A stretch of DNA of 64,000 nt from Polaribacter sp. SA4-10. Lineage in GTDB: Bacteria; Bacteroidota; Bacteroidia; Flavobacteriales; Flavobacteriaceae. Made by a program: the position numbers and the translations under genes. The stretch spans positions 2,860,903 through 2,924,902 of the forward strand of contig NZ_CP019331.1 of the NCBI RefSeq assembly GCF_002163835.1, given 5' to 3'. Below are positions 32,177 through 41,435 of the stretch, piece by piece (the first letter of the stretch is position 1; each line of letters opens with the position of its first letter). The notes below the pieces were generated by a model that searched no databases, had not been told where the DNA came from, and was given only the letters and a program-made list of their open reading frames with translations.

Positions 32177-34702
32177 TTACACTGTATTACTATTTGTAGC
32201 AACATTATCTTCTCTTCTGTGAAATCGTTTTACAATTTCAAACCAAACTACAGAAATAAAACCGATTGCTATGCACGTTAATAATTGAAATGAATTTAAG
32301 GTTTCAAATTCAAAAAAGGAAGTTAAAGTTGGTACATAAAGGATGAGTCCAACAATGGCAATTGTTATAAGAATGATAAATAACACCAAGTTGTTCTTGT
32401 ACTTTAAAGTTGTAAACAAGGAATAATAAAAGGAACGGTTTATAAGTGTTAGAAAAATGTTGGCAGCTATTAAAACGGTAAAAGTCATTGTTCTTGTTAA
32501 TGCCTCATTATACCCGTTACCAACAGCATACTGATACATAAATAAAGTACCTGCTGTGATTACCAATCCTTGTATTATGCTTGTAGAAAGTTCTCTCCAA
32601 TTAAAAAAAGTAGTGGTCAATGGTTTTGGTTTTTGTAGCATTGTGTTCTCTTCTATAGGTTCATTTTCATATATAATAGAACACGTTGGACCCATTATTA
32701 TTTCTAAGAAAATAATGTGGATGGGTGAAAAAATGTTAGGGTAAATCCAACCCAAAGCCAAGGGAATAAATACGGTTAGAATTATTGGTATGTGTATGGA
32801 TATAATATACTGAATTGCTTTTTTTAGGTTGGTATAAATTCTTCTACCCATAGCAATTGCATCTACCATTTTAGATAAATCGTCTTCCAATAAAATTAAG
32901 GATGCTGCTTGCTTGGCAATTTCGGATCCTTTTTTACCCATGGCAATACCAATATGTGCTGCTTTTAAAGCGGGTCCGTCATTTACACCATCTCCAGTCA
33001 TTGCTACAATTTGATTCTTCGCTTTTAGGGCATTTATTATTTTCAATTTTGCCTCTGGAAACATGCGCGTAAAAACTGAAGTGTTCATTACACAGGTTTG
33101 CAATTCTTGTTCGTTTAATTTCATTAAGGCATCTCCTGTAATGCTTTTCTCATAGCCCCTAAAGTTAATTTGTTTTGCAATGGCTTTTGTAGTGGCTGCA
33201 TTATCGCCGGTTATAATTTTTACTGAAATACCTGCGTTATAAAAGTCTTCTAATACTTTTTTAATGTTCTCTTTTGGTGGATCATAAAAAGCAATAACCC
33301 CTTTAAACTGAAAAGGAAAATCTTGTTGTTTTGAAGGATAATTATCACCTGTAAAATGAGAAACACCAACCCCCAAAACACGATAACCATCCTTTGTTAA
33401 TAGTGCAATGGCTGCATGTATTTGTTGTTTCTCTGTATCAGTAAGTTCAGCAACAAGCATCAAAGCCTCAGGAGCACCTTTGGCTGCTATAATTCGGTTG
33501 TGATTTTCATCTTCAAAAATATGTGTCATCATTGGTGGTTTACCACCTAGTGGATATTCATGAACAAGTTTATAATTAGGGCGTTCATCTATTTTAATAA
33601 TATCCTTGTAGCTTTTATGCAATGCTAGTTCCATTGGGTCAAACGGAATTGGCTCACTAGACCACATTGCTAATTTTATTAATTCTTTCTCGTCTTTAGT
33701 GAGTACATCTTTTGGGTGAGATATTTTATTTGATGATAACAAAAATAGCTTTGCTAAGCTCATTTTGTTTTCTGTAATGGTACCTGTTTTGTCTGTGCAA
33801 ATAACGGTAGCACTACCCAATGTTTCAACCGTTTTCATTTGCTTTACTACAATTCCCATTTTCATTAAACGCCAAGCACCTAATGCCATAAAAGTGGTAA
33901 AAGCAACAGGGATTTCTTCGGGCAAAATACTCATGGCTAACGTTAGCGACTGCAATAAACTATTTAAAAGGTCTTTAGAATGCGAATAATTAATTGCCCA
34001 AACAATTACAAAAACTACCGCGCCAACAATTGCCATCTTCTTTACAAAATTGGCAATTTGTATTTCTAAGGGTGTTTTTTCTTCTTGGATACTTTCTAAG
34101 CTTGTTCCTATTTTACCTAATTTGGTTTCGTTACCAATAGCTGTTATTGTAGCAATAGCCAAACCACTTGCCACAGTTGTGCCACTGTAAATAAAATTAT
34201 CTTTTTTTGTCTTGTCTTTAAATACAGCAAAGGATTCTCCTGTAAGTATCGATTGGTTTACAGAAAAATCGTTAGAATGAACAATGTAGCCGTCTGCAGA
34301 AATAGATGCACCTTCTTCTATCATTAGGCTATCGCCAATTACCAAATCTTCGCTTTTAATTTCTACCGTGATGCCATTGCGAATAACTTTACAAATGGGT
34401 TGTGAAAAATCTTTTAGTTTTTCTAAAGCATTTTTACTCCTAGAGTCTTGGTATAATGAAATGGAGGTGATAAATATAATAGCCGCAACAAGAAAAATTC
34501 CATCATCTGCTTTACCACTTATAAAATAGATGGAAGCAGCTACCAATAATATAATGGTCATTGGTTCTTGGAAAATTTGTTTTAAAGTGTCTAATAAACC
34601 GTTTTTCTTTTTGTAGTTTAATTCGTTGCGTCCAAATTTTTCCCTTGCAAGAACTACCTGCTCATTGGTTAGACCAAATATGTCGAAATTATTTACAGGC
34701 AT
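32177..34702 (-). CDS. P-type cation-transporting ATPase (P2-like)
   Basis: 841 residues. An N-terminal cation-ATPase domain (FGRNELNYKKKNG), the actuator loop TGES, the phosphorylation motif DKTGTITENK, the KGAPE nucleotide motif and the hinge TGDGVNDGPALK are all present, with about ten membrane helices. The fourth helix reads PEEIPVAFTTFMALG; P2A Ca2+ pumps have PEGLP there, so the ion may be Ca2+ but is uncertain. Length and order are those of bacterial P2 pumps. It ends 115 bp before the VOC gene. Confidence 0.9.
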   Translation of the reverse strand: MPVNNFDIFGLTNEQVVLAREKFGRNELNYKKKNGLLDTLKQIFQEPMTIILLVAASIYFISGKADDGIFLVAAIIFITSISLYQDSRSKNALEKLKDFSQPICKVIRNGITVEIKSEDLVIGDSLMIEEGASISADGYIVHSNDFSVNQSILTGESFAVFKDKTKKDNFIYSGTTVASGLAIATITAIGNETKLGKIGTSLESIQEEKTPLEIQIANFVKKMAIVGAVVFVIVWAINYSHSKDLLNSLLQSLTLAMSILPEEIPVAFTTFMALGAWRLMKMGIVVKQMKTVETLGSATVICTDKTGTITENKMSLAKLFLLSSNKISHPKDVLTKDEKELIKLAMWSSEPIPFDPMELALHKSYKDIIKIDERPNYKLVHEYPLGGKPPMMTHIFEDENHNRIIAAKGAPEALMLVAELTDTEKQQIHAAIALLTKDGYRVLGVGVSHFTGDNYPSKQQDFPFQFKGVIAFYDPPKENIKKVLEDFYNAGISVKIITGDNAATTKAIAKQINFRGYEKSITGDALMKLNEQELQTCVMNTSVFTRMFPEAKLKIINALKAKNQIVAMTGDGVNDGPALKAAHIGIAMGKKGSEIAKQAASLILLEDDLSKMVDAIAMGRRIYTNLKKAIQYIISIHIPIILTVFIPLALGWIYPNIFSPIHIIFLEIIMGPTCSIIYENEPIEENTMLQKPKPLTTTFFNWRELSTSIIQGLVITAGTLFMYQYAVGNGYNEALTRTMTFTVLIAANIFLTLINRSFYYSLFTTLKYKNNLVLFIILITIAIVGLILYVPTLTSFFEFETLNSFQLLTCIAIGFISVVWFEIVKRFHRREDNVATNSNTV

Positions 34703-34930
34703 TGTACTCTAATTTTAATTATATGAGGGCAGTTATTTTTATATACGGTTTAGCATCTAATTTAATAAATAAAAACCAAATTCTAATAAAGATAAAGAAG
34801 AATTTACAAATATAAAGTCAAAATTTTTTAAAGGGTTATCCCTGTAAATTGAACATTTTTATGCAAGTTCTGCGAATACAATAATTTGTGTAACTTGTAA
34901 TTAATAGCTTTAAAGCTGAGGTTGAAAGCA

Positions 34931-34966
34931 ATAAAAAAAACCAGAGAAGAAAGCTTCCCTGGTTAC
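34931..34966 (-). terminator. Terminator after the TonB-dependent receptor
   Basis: Stem AACCAG-a-GAAG / CTTC-c-CTGGTT (34939-34964) with a four-base loop; on the minus strand it runs into eight T. Confidence 0.82.
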
Positions 34967-34994
34967 CTTTTTTAGTGGTTTTTTTAGTTTTTTC

Positions 34995-37337
34995 TTAGAA
35001 CTTTAAAGTAGCTCCAATAAGAAAATTTCTTGTTGCTTGCGGGTAATAACCAGCATAATCTAATGTTGTAGTTTGGTTTGCTTCAGACCAAGTATCATCA
35101 TAAGTACCATAATATCCTCTGTCTACAAATTCTTTATTAAAGAGGTTATTTATCAACGCAGAAAACACAATAGATTTAACTATTTTGTTAGGTGTAATTT
35201 CATAAACCACGTTTAAATCAGAAGTAAAAAAACTATCTAAAACATCGTTTTTAGAAACGGTACTGCTAAAGTTACTCATAAATTGTTTCCCTACATATTT
35301 AGATAAAAATGCAATCTGTAAATTTTCAATAGGCGTGTAAATAAACATATTTCCAATAACTACATCAGGCGAAAAAGCCAAGTCTGTTTTTCCTAAGTTT
35401 TGAAGTGTTCCATCTATTTGAGCAACAAAATCTTTGTTTTTATTCGCACTAAAAGCAGCATTTGGTTTGATAGAAAATTTATCAGAAATTGTAATATCAG
35501 CATCAATTTCTAACCCTAATCTGTAACTCTTACCAGAAGTTGTTCTAATGGGAGCGCCAACATCATTTAAAGCACCTGTTAAAACCAACTGATTTTTATA
35601 ATCCATATAATAAATATTGGTATTTAGTTTGATGTTGTCTTTCTTTAAACGCCAACCCAATTCTAAATCATTTAAAGTTTCTGGTGTGGTAACGCCACCT
35701 TCAAAATCGTTTCTGTTAGGTTCTCTATTTGCCACTGCAAAAGAAGTATATAAATTATTGTCTCCGTTAATTTTATAGGTCAAACCAACTTTTGGGTTAA
35801 AGAAATTAAAGTCTGCATCTACATCAATAGGTACAATGTCAGAGGTGATTCCTTTGGTTTGATAGTTTACAAACCTTCCTTGCACATCTGCATAACCAGA
35901 CAGTTTTTCATTAATACTAAACGTAGCTTTAGCAAAGATTGAGAAATCTGTTTTTTTAGCATCAGAAAAATAATAGTTGTCTCTAATTTTAGTGTTTTCA
36001 GCTAAATTTTCTCCCCAAATAACTTCCCCAAAATGATCTCCAGAATAATTAGAATAAGAAATTCCTGAAATAAAATTCAGTTTTTCAGTTTTGTAATTGG
36101 TATTAAAATTGAAAACATAAAAATCGTTTTTTAACCAACGTCTTACAATTACATCACTATTATCAACAATTAAATTGTTAAAATCAGCGGCAGCTTCCTC
36201 TTCTTTAAATTGCTCAAAAAACCCACCTCCTTTTGTGTAATTCAACCCTAAATTTGTAGACCAGTTTTTATTGATTTTTTCATTCCAATGCAATTGATAA
36301 TGATTTTGTTCATAATCATCAACTTCATTGTCATAGGTGTATGGGTTTTGTCTTCTATTTTCTTTTAGTTGCGTAGCATCCAAACCATACCAAGCTTGAT
36401 ATGTTTTTTCTTTCCCTCCAAAAGTAACCGCTTTTATCAAGGTGTTTTCATCGGTATAACTTCCTTGTAAATAATACGATTTTAAGTCTGCAAAAGCTCT
36501 GTCTACATAACCATCTGAATAAATATTAGAAAAACGACCCGCAATTTCTATATGTTCATTCACTTTTCCTGTACTAAATTTTACCGTGTGTTTTCTGGTA
36601 CCAAAAGAACCAAAAGAATTGGAGATTTCTCCAAAAGCTTCTTCAGAAACAGCGTCTGTTAAAATGTTTAAACTCGCGCCAAAAGCACCAGAACCGTTTG
36701 TTGAGGTTCCAACACCACGTTGCAATTGCAAGTTCTCTGTAGAAGAAGCAAAATCGCCTAAATTCACCCAAAAAGAACCATGACTTTCAGCATCGTTATA
36801 CGGTATTCCATTTACGGTAACATTAATACGTTCTCCATTAGAACCACGTACACTCATGTAAGTGTAACCAACGCCAGCACCCGCATCTGAAGACGAAACT
36901 ACAGAAGGCATATAGTTTAGCAAAATAGGAATATCCTGACCTAAATTACGCTTTGCAATTTCCTTTTTAGAAAGGTTAGAAAAAGTGACAGGAACGTCTG
37001 CGGTTACTCGCACGGCAGCCACTAAAACTTCTTCTAGTACATTTTCATCAGAAAGTAATTGGATGCGCATGTTTTGGTTTTGGGTAACCGTAATTTCTTT
37101 AATTACCGTTTTAAAACCAACATAAGAAACCTCAAGTTGATAGGTTCCTTTTTCTAATTTAAATTGAAAATTTCCATCAAAATCGGTAGAAGTTCCTTTG
37201 TTTAACTCTTTAATTAAAACAGTGGTTCCAACTAAAGCATTTTTGTTTTCATCTACTACTTTTCCTTGGAGTGTAAATGTCTGGGCGTTTACAAGTATAC
37301 TTGTAAACAAGAATAAAAAAAAGATGTTTTTTTTCAT
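34995..37337 (-). CDS. TonB-dependent outer-membrane receptor, probably for thiamine
   Basis: 780 residues. A signal peptide (1-18, ending VNAQ) is followed by a carboxypeptidase-regulatory-like domain (about 22-105, LQGKVVDENKNALVGTTVLI) typical of Bacteroidota receptors. A plug domain (about 115-230, with SVRGSNGERINVTVNGIPYNDAESHG) precedes the beta-barrel ending in aromatic FLIGATLKF. A TPP riboswitch stands directly upstream, so the ligand is inferred to be thiamine or a phosphorylated form. Energy comes from TonB-ExbBD, not in the window. Confidence 0.92.
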   Translation of the reverse strand: MKKNIFFLFLFTSILVNAQTFTLQGKVVDENKNALVGTTVLIKELNKGTSTDFDGNFQFKLEKGTYQLEVSYVGFKTVIKEITVTQNQNMRIQLLSDENVLEEVLVAAVRVTADVPVTFSNLSKKEIAKRNLGQDIPILLNYMPSVVSSSDAGAGVGYTYMSVRGSNGERINVTVNGIPYNDAESHGSFWVNLGDFASSTENLQLQRGVGTSTNGSGAFGASLNILTDAVSEEAFGEISNSFGSFGTRKHTVKFSTGKVNEHIEIAGRFSNIYSDGYVDRAFADLKSYYLQGSYTDENTLIKAVTFGGKEKTYQAWYGLDATQLKENRRQNPYTYDNEVDDYEQNHYQLHWNEKINKNWSTNLGLNYTKGGGFFEQFKEEEAAADFNNLIVDNSDVIVRRWLKNDFYVFNFNTNYKTEKLNFISGISYSNYSGDHFGEVIWGENLAENTKIRDNYYFSDAKKTDFSIFAKATFSINEKLSGYADVQGRFVNYQTKGITSDIVPIDVDADFNFFNPKVGLTYKINGDNNLYTSFAVANREPNRNDFEGGVTTPETLNDLELGWRLKKDNIKLNTNIYYMDYKNQLVLTGALNDVGAPIRTTSGKSYRLGLEIDADITISDKFSIKPNAAFSANKNKDFVAQIDGTLQNLGKTDLAFSPDVVIGNMFIYTPIENLQIAFLSKYVGKQFMSNFSSTVSKNDVLDSFFTSDLNVVYEITPNKIVKSIVFSALINNLFNKEFVDRGYYGTYDDTWSEANQTTTLDYAGYYPQATRNFLIGATLKF

Positions 37338-37407
37338 TTTAAATAATTTTAAAACGAATAAAAAGAGGTAATTATTCTTGTGATTAATAGTGAATAATTA
37401 ATTTTTT

Positions 37408-37425
37408 GACATTATTTCTAATGTC
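37408..37425 (-). promoter_or_regulatory. Hairpin between the TPP aptamer and the receptor gene
   Basis: A perfect 7-bp stem GACATTA/TAATGTC with a GAAA-type loop directly follows the aptamer. On the minus strand it is followed by A-rich, not T-rich, sequence, so it is not a standard terminator. It may be part of the expression platform. Confidence 0.5.
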
Positions 37426-37510
37426 ACTCAGTCCCTAAACAGCATTATCTGTTCTAGGTTCATTGGGTATGATCTCAGCCGATATTTGGCACCCCTTTAT
37501 GAGAACGGTG
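37425..37510 (-). ncRNA. TPP riboswitch (THI element)
   Basis: Read on the minus strand, the conserved TPP aptamer pieces occur in order: GGGGTGCC (37495-37488), GGCTGAGATCATACCC (about 37480-37465), GAACCT, ATAATGCT and AGGGACT (37436-37430). CTCA before and TGAG after can close P1. It lies 88 nt upstream of the TonB-dependent receptor ATG on the same strand. When TPP is plentiful it should lower receptor expression. Confidence 0.93.
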
Positions 37511-37550
37511 CAAATGTAATTTGGATTTTTGGATTAAGAAACAAGAAATG

Positions 37551-37665
37551 TATTTTTTTTTTAGAAGCTACTTCCAGCTTTCACTACTCGCTTTTTTGTT
37601 CTGCTAAATTTAGTTCAGCAGAACAAAAAGAGCTCAAACAAACCGTTCAATCTGGGCTAAACGTG
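37551..37665. repeat. Interspersed hairpin repeat, copy B
   Basis: Same family as 15513-15652 and 47359-47467: TTTTTTTAGAAGCTACTTCC, ACTCGCTTTTTTGTTCTGCT, a central AAATTTAGTT, then AGAGCTCAAACAAAC and GGGCTAAACG. It lies between arfB and the riboswitch. Confidence 0.75.
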
Positions 37666-37682
37666 TTTGCGAACTGTTTAGA

Positions 37683-38096
37683 TTATGAATCGAGTTTTGG
37701 CTTCTTTCTGAGGGCTTTTTTTACAGAAGTTCTTTTTTTGCCTTCTGCTTTTCTTTTGATAGAACCTTTAGTAGGTTTTGTAGGTCTTCTTTTTTTAGGT
37801 CTAATTAAGTTCGTTTTTAATAATTCTAAAAAACGTTTAATAACAAGTTCTTTATTTCTGTGTTGAGAGCGCGTTTCATCACAAGTAAGTATTAAAACAT
37901 GCTCTTTTGTTAGCTTTGTTGACAGTTTTTTATAGAGTAATTCTTTTTCTCGTTCAGAAAGTTCAGCAGTATTTTCAAGATCAAAAAAAAGTTCAATTTT
38001 AGAAGACACTTTGTTTACATGTTGTCCTCCAGCACCAGAACTTCTGGTGGCTTTAAAATTAAGTTCTTTGATTAATTCGCTTTCCTTTAAAATCAT
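37683..38096 (-). CDS. arfB: Peptidyl-tRNA hydrolase ArfB (ribosome rescue)
   Basis: 137 residues. ArfB hydrolyses peptidyl-tRNA on ribosomes stalled without a stop codon. The catalytic GAGGQ motif is at residues 21-25, inside ATRSSGAGGQHVNKVSSKIEL. The basic C-terminal tail (RPKKRRPTKPTKGSIKRKAEGKK), which enters the empty mRNA channel, is complete. Length is typical. Its ATG overlaps the stop of the PAP2 gene (4 bases). Confidence 0.94.
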   Translation of the reverse strand: MILKESELIKELNFKATRSSGAGGQHVNKVSSKIELFFDLENTAELSEREKELLYKKLSTKLTKEHVLILTCDETRSQHRNKELVIKRFLELLKTNLIRPKKRRPTKPTKGSIKRKAEGKKRTSVKKALRKKPKLDS

Positions 38097-39019
38097 TCAA
38101 TGTGAGCTATAATTCTAATACCTGCAAAATCCGAAGAAAATTGAGGAATATAGTTCAATGATATTTCTCTTTGTTTTTGAGGTAAAATACCACGTGCTTT
38201 CCAGCTGCTTTTAACAATAGATCTTCCAATTAAAGTGCCTACAATTCCACCAACTACTATATCACTAACCCAGTGATTGTGACTTTTAATATCAGATAAC
38301 CAAGTAATAGCCATAACACTATAAGGGATCCAATAATTATCAAACTCCATTTGAATCACTTTGGCCAAAGCAAAATATCCTGTTGTGTGCATAGAAGGTA
38401 AACCGGTTCCTTGAGCCTCGCCATATAGATACCCATTTCTACTATTAAAAAAGTCCCAATTATTATTTGTGAAAGGAGCTATAGCTGTTTCAGACAAAGG
38501 TCTGTTAGGTCTGTTTCTACCAAAAATAGTTTTTAATGATAATTGAGTTATCAGTGTAGCATAAGCTAAAGCTTTAAATGAATTTATTGCTGCAAACTGA
38601 CCTTTCTTGCTATTGGTAAATAAAGATCCCAAATAGATACCTATAATAGGGTAGGTAAGATATGAGTTTTCTCCTTTAGTCCACATTTCCTTTGATTTTC
38701 TTAAAAAATGAGGGGTAATGTTAGGTAAGGTATAATCTATATTTGGTTCAACATATTTATGATAAGCTTTTGTCGTAATTTTATCAGTTGCAATTAACCC
38801 TAAAATACCAGCTGCATAGTAGCCTGTTTTTTTCCAATCATCAGAAAGTTCTTTTCCTAAAAAAACAAAATCACTTGGTATGGTATTAAAACTTGTTTTA
38901 AAAACAGAACCAGCTGTTTGAAAAATGTTATCTTTTTTTATTTTTTTTGTGCTTTGAGCCTTTAGTAAAAAAGTAGAAAGAATCAGTGTAATTAGTAATG
39001 TGCTTTTAATAGTTTTCAT
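38093..39019 (-). CDS. PAP2-superfamily membrane phosphatase
   Basis: 308 residues. A signal-like N terminus (MKTIKSTLLITLILSTFLLKAQ) precedes the phosphatase signature in three parts: KTIFGRNRPNRP, LPSMHTTGYFAL and KSHNHWVSDIVVGG, the acid-phosphatase/lipid-phosphatase pattern (His in the second and third parts are catalytic). The substrate may be a lipid phosphate. The start is set at 39019 because an upstream ATG (39043) adds eight residues that break the signal peptide. It overlaps the kinase gene upstream by 14 bases. Confidence 0.88.
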   Translation of the reverse strand: MKTIKSTLLITLILSTFLLKAQSTKKIKKDNIFQTAGSVFKTSFNTIPSDFVFLGKELSDDWKKTGYYAAGILGLIATDKITTKAYHKYVEPNIDYTLPNITPHFLRKSKEMWTKGENSYLTYPIIGIYLGSLFTNSKKGQFAAINSFKALAYATLITQLSLKTIFGRNRPNRPLSETAIAPFTNNNWDFFNSRNGYLYGEAQGTGLPSMHTTGYFALAKVIQMEFDNYWIPYSVMAITWLSDIKSHNHWVSDIVVGGIVGTLIGRSIVKSSWKARGILPQKQREISLNYIPQFSSDFAGIRIIAHIE

Positions 39020-39662
39020 AGTTAAAGTTGGTTGGTGTCTCATGTGAAAAAGGCATATCTATACCTTCTAAAGTATCAGAAAAAGAATACAAATTATCTT
39101 TTTCAGCAATAAGTTTATCAATAGTGGCTATTGCATTTTTAAGACGCGTTTCTTTATCTCCTTTTAAGAGTAAATAAGGTTTGTTATGTGTTTTTAAAGC
39201 ATTTTCAAAAGCAGTAAACATTTCTAAACGCTCTTCTGGTTTATCACGCAAATCATCTGCTTCCCAGGGTGTGTCTATATATGTTAAAAGATAAATGTCA
39301 TACTCATTTTCTTTTGCTGCTTTGTCTAAATCTTTATCAACAAAACCACCATAATATTCTTCTGAATATACTTTGGTTTCTAGTAAATCGGTATCACAAA
39401 TTAAAATTTTATCTGCTTTTTTAGCAAGCTTGTTTTCTAATTTCATTTGTCCGATTGCAATCGGAATTAAATCGTCTGCTTCACATGTTTTACGTTCATT
39501 ATTCCATTTATCTTGTAAATATTTACGCGCAAATTCTGGAGCCCAAACAGTATTGTAATGACGGGCTAATTGATCAGAAAGTGTCGTTTTTCCGGTAGAT
39601 TCAGGTCCAAATAATACAACCTTTACTAAGTTGATTGGTTTTTGTCTAAGCTTTTTTTCCAT
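39006..39662 (-). CDS. NadR-type P-loop kinase (ribosylnicotinamide kinase-like)
   Basis: 218 residues. The Walker A loop GPESTGKTTL (about 19-28) is followed by the family segment HYNTVWAPEFARKYLQDK, a Walker B/DTD site (ILICDTDLLETKVYSEEYY) and the lid region YIDTPWEADDLRDKPEERLEMF. This is the kinase half of NadR without the HTH or adenylyltransferase domains. It probably phosphorylates what the PnuC-type transporter, overlapping by 37 bases, brings in. Nicotinamide riboside is the standard guess; the TPP riboswitch nearby makes thiamine a fair alternative. Confidence 0.82.
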   Translation of the reverse strand: MEKKLRQKPINLVKVVLFGPESTGKTTLSDQLARHYNTVWAPEFARKYLQDKWNNERKTCEADDLIPIAIGQMKLENKLAKKADKILICDTDLLETKVYSEEYYGGFVDKDLDKAAKENEYDIYLLTYIDTPWEADDLRDKPEERLEMFTAFENALKTHNKPYLLLKGDKETRLKNAIATIDKLIAEKDNLYSFSDTLEGIDMPFSHETPTNFNYENY

Positions 39663-40255
39663 GTTATATATCCTGAAATTGCAATAAAAGTAAATATTAA
39701 ATATTGAAAACTAGTAAAGGTAAAGCCTTTATAAAAATAGAGAGGTACAGAAATAATGTCACCAATAATCCAATAAATCCAATTTTCAATTTTTCGTTTT
39801 GCCATTAACCACATACCAACAAAGAAAATTGCGGTTGTAATTGTATCTACATAGGCAACCCAACTTGTCCATTTATCAAAAATTTTATAAACGATAAAAA
39901 CAAAAATTAAAGTTGCTAAAAAGAGGAATACACTTTGTTTTTTTTCTAAAGAGTTGGAGCTAGAAATAGGATTTGCTGCTTTACCATTTTTAACTCGTGT
40001 CCAAAGATACCAGCCATAAACACTCATTATAAAATAATAAACATTGATTAACATATCTCCTAAAAGGCCCCATTTTAAAAGAAGATATACAAAAATTAAG
40101 GTGCTAATCATTCCTGTTGGGAACACCCAGATTTTATTTTTTTTGGAATACCAAACAGATAAAAACCCAAAAATAACTGCGATAATTTCTAAAGAAACAT
40201 CTAAGGTTGATGAATTGGCATATTGGCCAAAAAAGAAATTGAAAATCTCAGTCAT
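39626..40255 (-). CDS. pnuC: PnuC-family vitamin-precursor transporter
   Basis: 209 residues with seven hydrophobic helices. PnuC/SemiSWEET-like facilitators carry nicotinamide riboside; relatives PnuT and PnuX carry thiamine and riboflavin. Typical spots are WVFPTGMISTLIFVYLL, NVYYFIMSVYGWYLW, and DTITTAIFFVGMWLMAKRKIENW. Its 3' end overlaps the kinase gene, so transport and trapping by phosphorylation are coupled. Substrate is unresolved; no riboswitch precedes pnuC itself. Confidence 0.85.
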   Translation of the reverse strand: MTEIFNFFFGQYANSSTLDVSLEIIAVIFGFLSVWYSKKNKIWVFPTGMISTLIFVYLLLKWGLLGDMLINVYYFIMSVYGWYLWTRVKNGKAANPISSSNSLEKKQSVFLFLATLIFVFIVYKIFDKWTSWVAYVDTITTAIFFVGMWLMAKRKIENWIYWIIGDIISVPLYFYKGFTFTSFQYLIFTFIAISGYITWKKSLDKNQST

Positions 40256-40371
40256 TATTAATTTTTGAAGTGTAAAAATACCATTTTCTATTAGCTAGCG
40301 TAATTTTTTCTATTAAAATGATTAAAAACTGTTTTCTGTTTTTTCAACCTTTAGAGAAAAGTAAGAAATAA

Positions 40372-41094
40372 TTATTTTTTCAACTCTTCAAAAAACGATT
40401 CATCTTTCTCAAAAGCAGTTCCAATAACAATTAAATCAGCGCCAGCATTGTAAGCTTCAACGAGTTGTTTTTTAGAGTTAATGCCACCACCAACAATTAA
40501 AGGAATATTCAAATTACGTTGCACAAGAGTAATAATATGTTTGTTTACAGCAACTGTTGCGCCACTTCCAGCTTCTAAATAGATGAGTTTTTTTCCAGAA
40601 AATTGGCCGGCCAAAGCGGTGTTTAAAATAAGTGTTGTGTTTTTTTGAGCAATTGGTTTTGTATTACTTACTCTTTGAGTTGCCGTTGCTGTTTCTCCAT
40701 CAATTAAAATATAACCCGTTGGTATAATCTCTAAAGTTGATTTGTTTAAAATAGGAGCAGCTTTTACTTGTTGTTCTATTAAATACTCAGGATTTCTTCC
40801 AGAAAGTAAACTCAAAAATAGAATTCCGTCTGCTTTATTTGTGATTTGTGAAACATCACCAGGGAAAAGAATTACAGGCAATTGGGTCACTTTTTTTATA
40901 GCAGATACAATAATTTCAGTTTCATTATTTTTATCTGTACTTCCACCAACAAAAATATGAGTTGCAATAGACAACTGCACTTTCTCAAAGAAAGAAGGGA
41001 TGTTTTTAATATCAATTTTCTCAGGATCAATTAAAACTGCCAATAGTTTTTTGCCTTCATTTTTAGCAGATAAAATGTTTTGGTAAATATTCAC
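40372..41094 (-). CDS. Geranylgeranylglyceryl/heptaprenylglyceryl phosphate synthase family
   Basis: 240 residues, TIM barrel of the PcrB/GGGPS family. It joins a polyprenyl diphosphate to glycerol-1-phosphate by an ether bond. Seen are AVLIDPEKID near the N terminus, IFVGGSTDKN, FPGDVSQI, YLEAGSGATVAVNKHI and the phosphate-binding LIVGGGINSKKQLVEAYNAGADLIVIGTAFEKD. The bacteroidete enzymes are group II GGGPS. The final lipid in this organism is not predictable from the window. Confidence 0.92.
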   Translation of the reverse strand: MNIYQNILSAKNEGKKLLAVLIDPEKIDIKNIPSFFEKVQLSIATHIFVGGSTDKNNETEIIVSAIKKVTQLPVILFPGDVSQITNKADGILFLSLLSGRNPEYLIEQQVKAAPILNKSTLEIIPTGYILIDGETATATQRVSNTKPIAQKNTTLILNTALAGQFSGKKLIYLEAGSGATVAVNKHIITLVQRNLNIPLIVGGGINSKKQLVEAYNAGADLIVIGTAFEKDESFFEELKK

Positions 41095-41128
41095 GATTGC
41101 AAAAATACGTTATTCTTCAAGGTTTTAA

Positions 41129-41420
41129 AAAGTTCTCGATACGATTCCGATAAAAAATCGGAATCGCTCGAACTGATATTGTGTAATATTCCATCAGATT
41201 AAGAAATAATTAACGGGTTATTTCCATGTCTCTATTGTGGTTTTTATTTTTCAGTATCATTTAAAAACCAAGAGTTCTCTACTGCGCTCAAACTGACATT
41301 GTGTAATATTCCATCAAATTAAGAAATAATTAAGGGGTGATTTCCATGTCTCTATTGTGATTTTAATTTTTCAGTACCATTTAAAAACTAAGAGTTCTCT
41401 CGTGCGCTCGAACTGATATA
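41129..41420. repeat. 120-bp tandem repeat with flanking inverted repeat
   Basis: AACTGATATTGTGTAATATT at 41171 recurs at 41291 (one change) and AACTGATAT begins again at 41411: two full units and a third start, period exactly 120 bp. Each unit ends in AGAGTTCTCT and a GCGCTC word. It is preceded at 41132-41165 by GTTCTCGATACGATTCCGAT and its partner ATCGGAATCG, an inverted repeat. The whole interval from 41095 to 41435 carries no gene. Confidence 0.85.
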
Positions 41421-41435
41421 ACTTTGTAACTCTTT

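Noticed and set aside
37486..37866. 126-residue plus-strand frame over the riboswitch and arfB end
   Set aside because: It crosses the TPP aptamer, the interspersed repeat and the arfB 3' end on the opposite strand.
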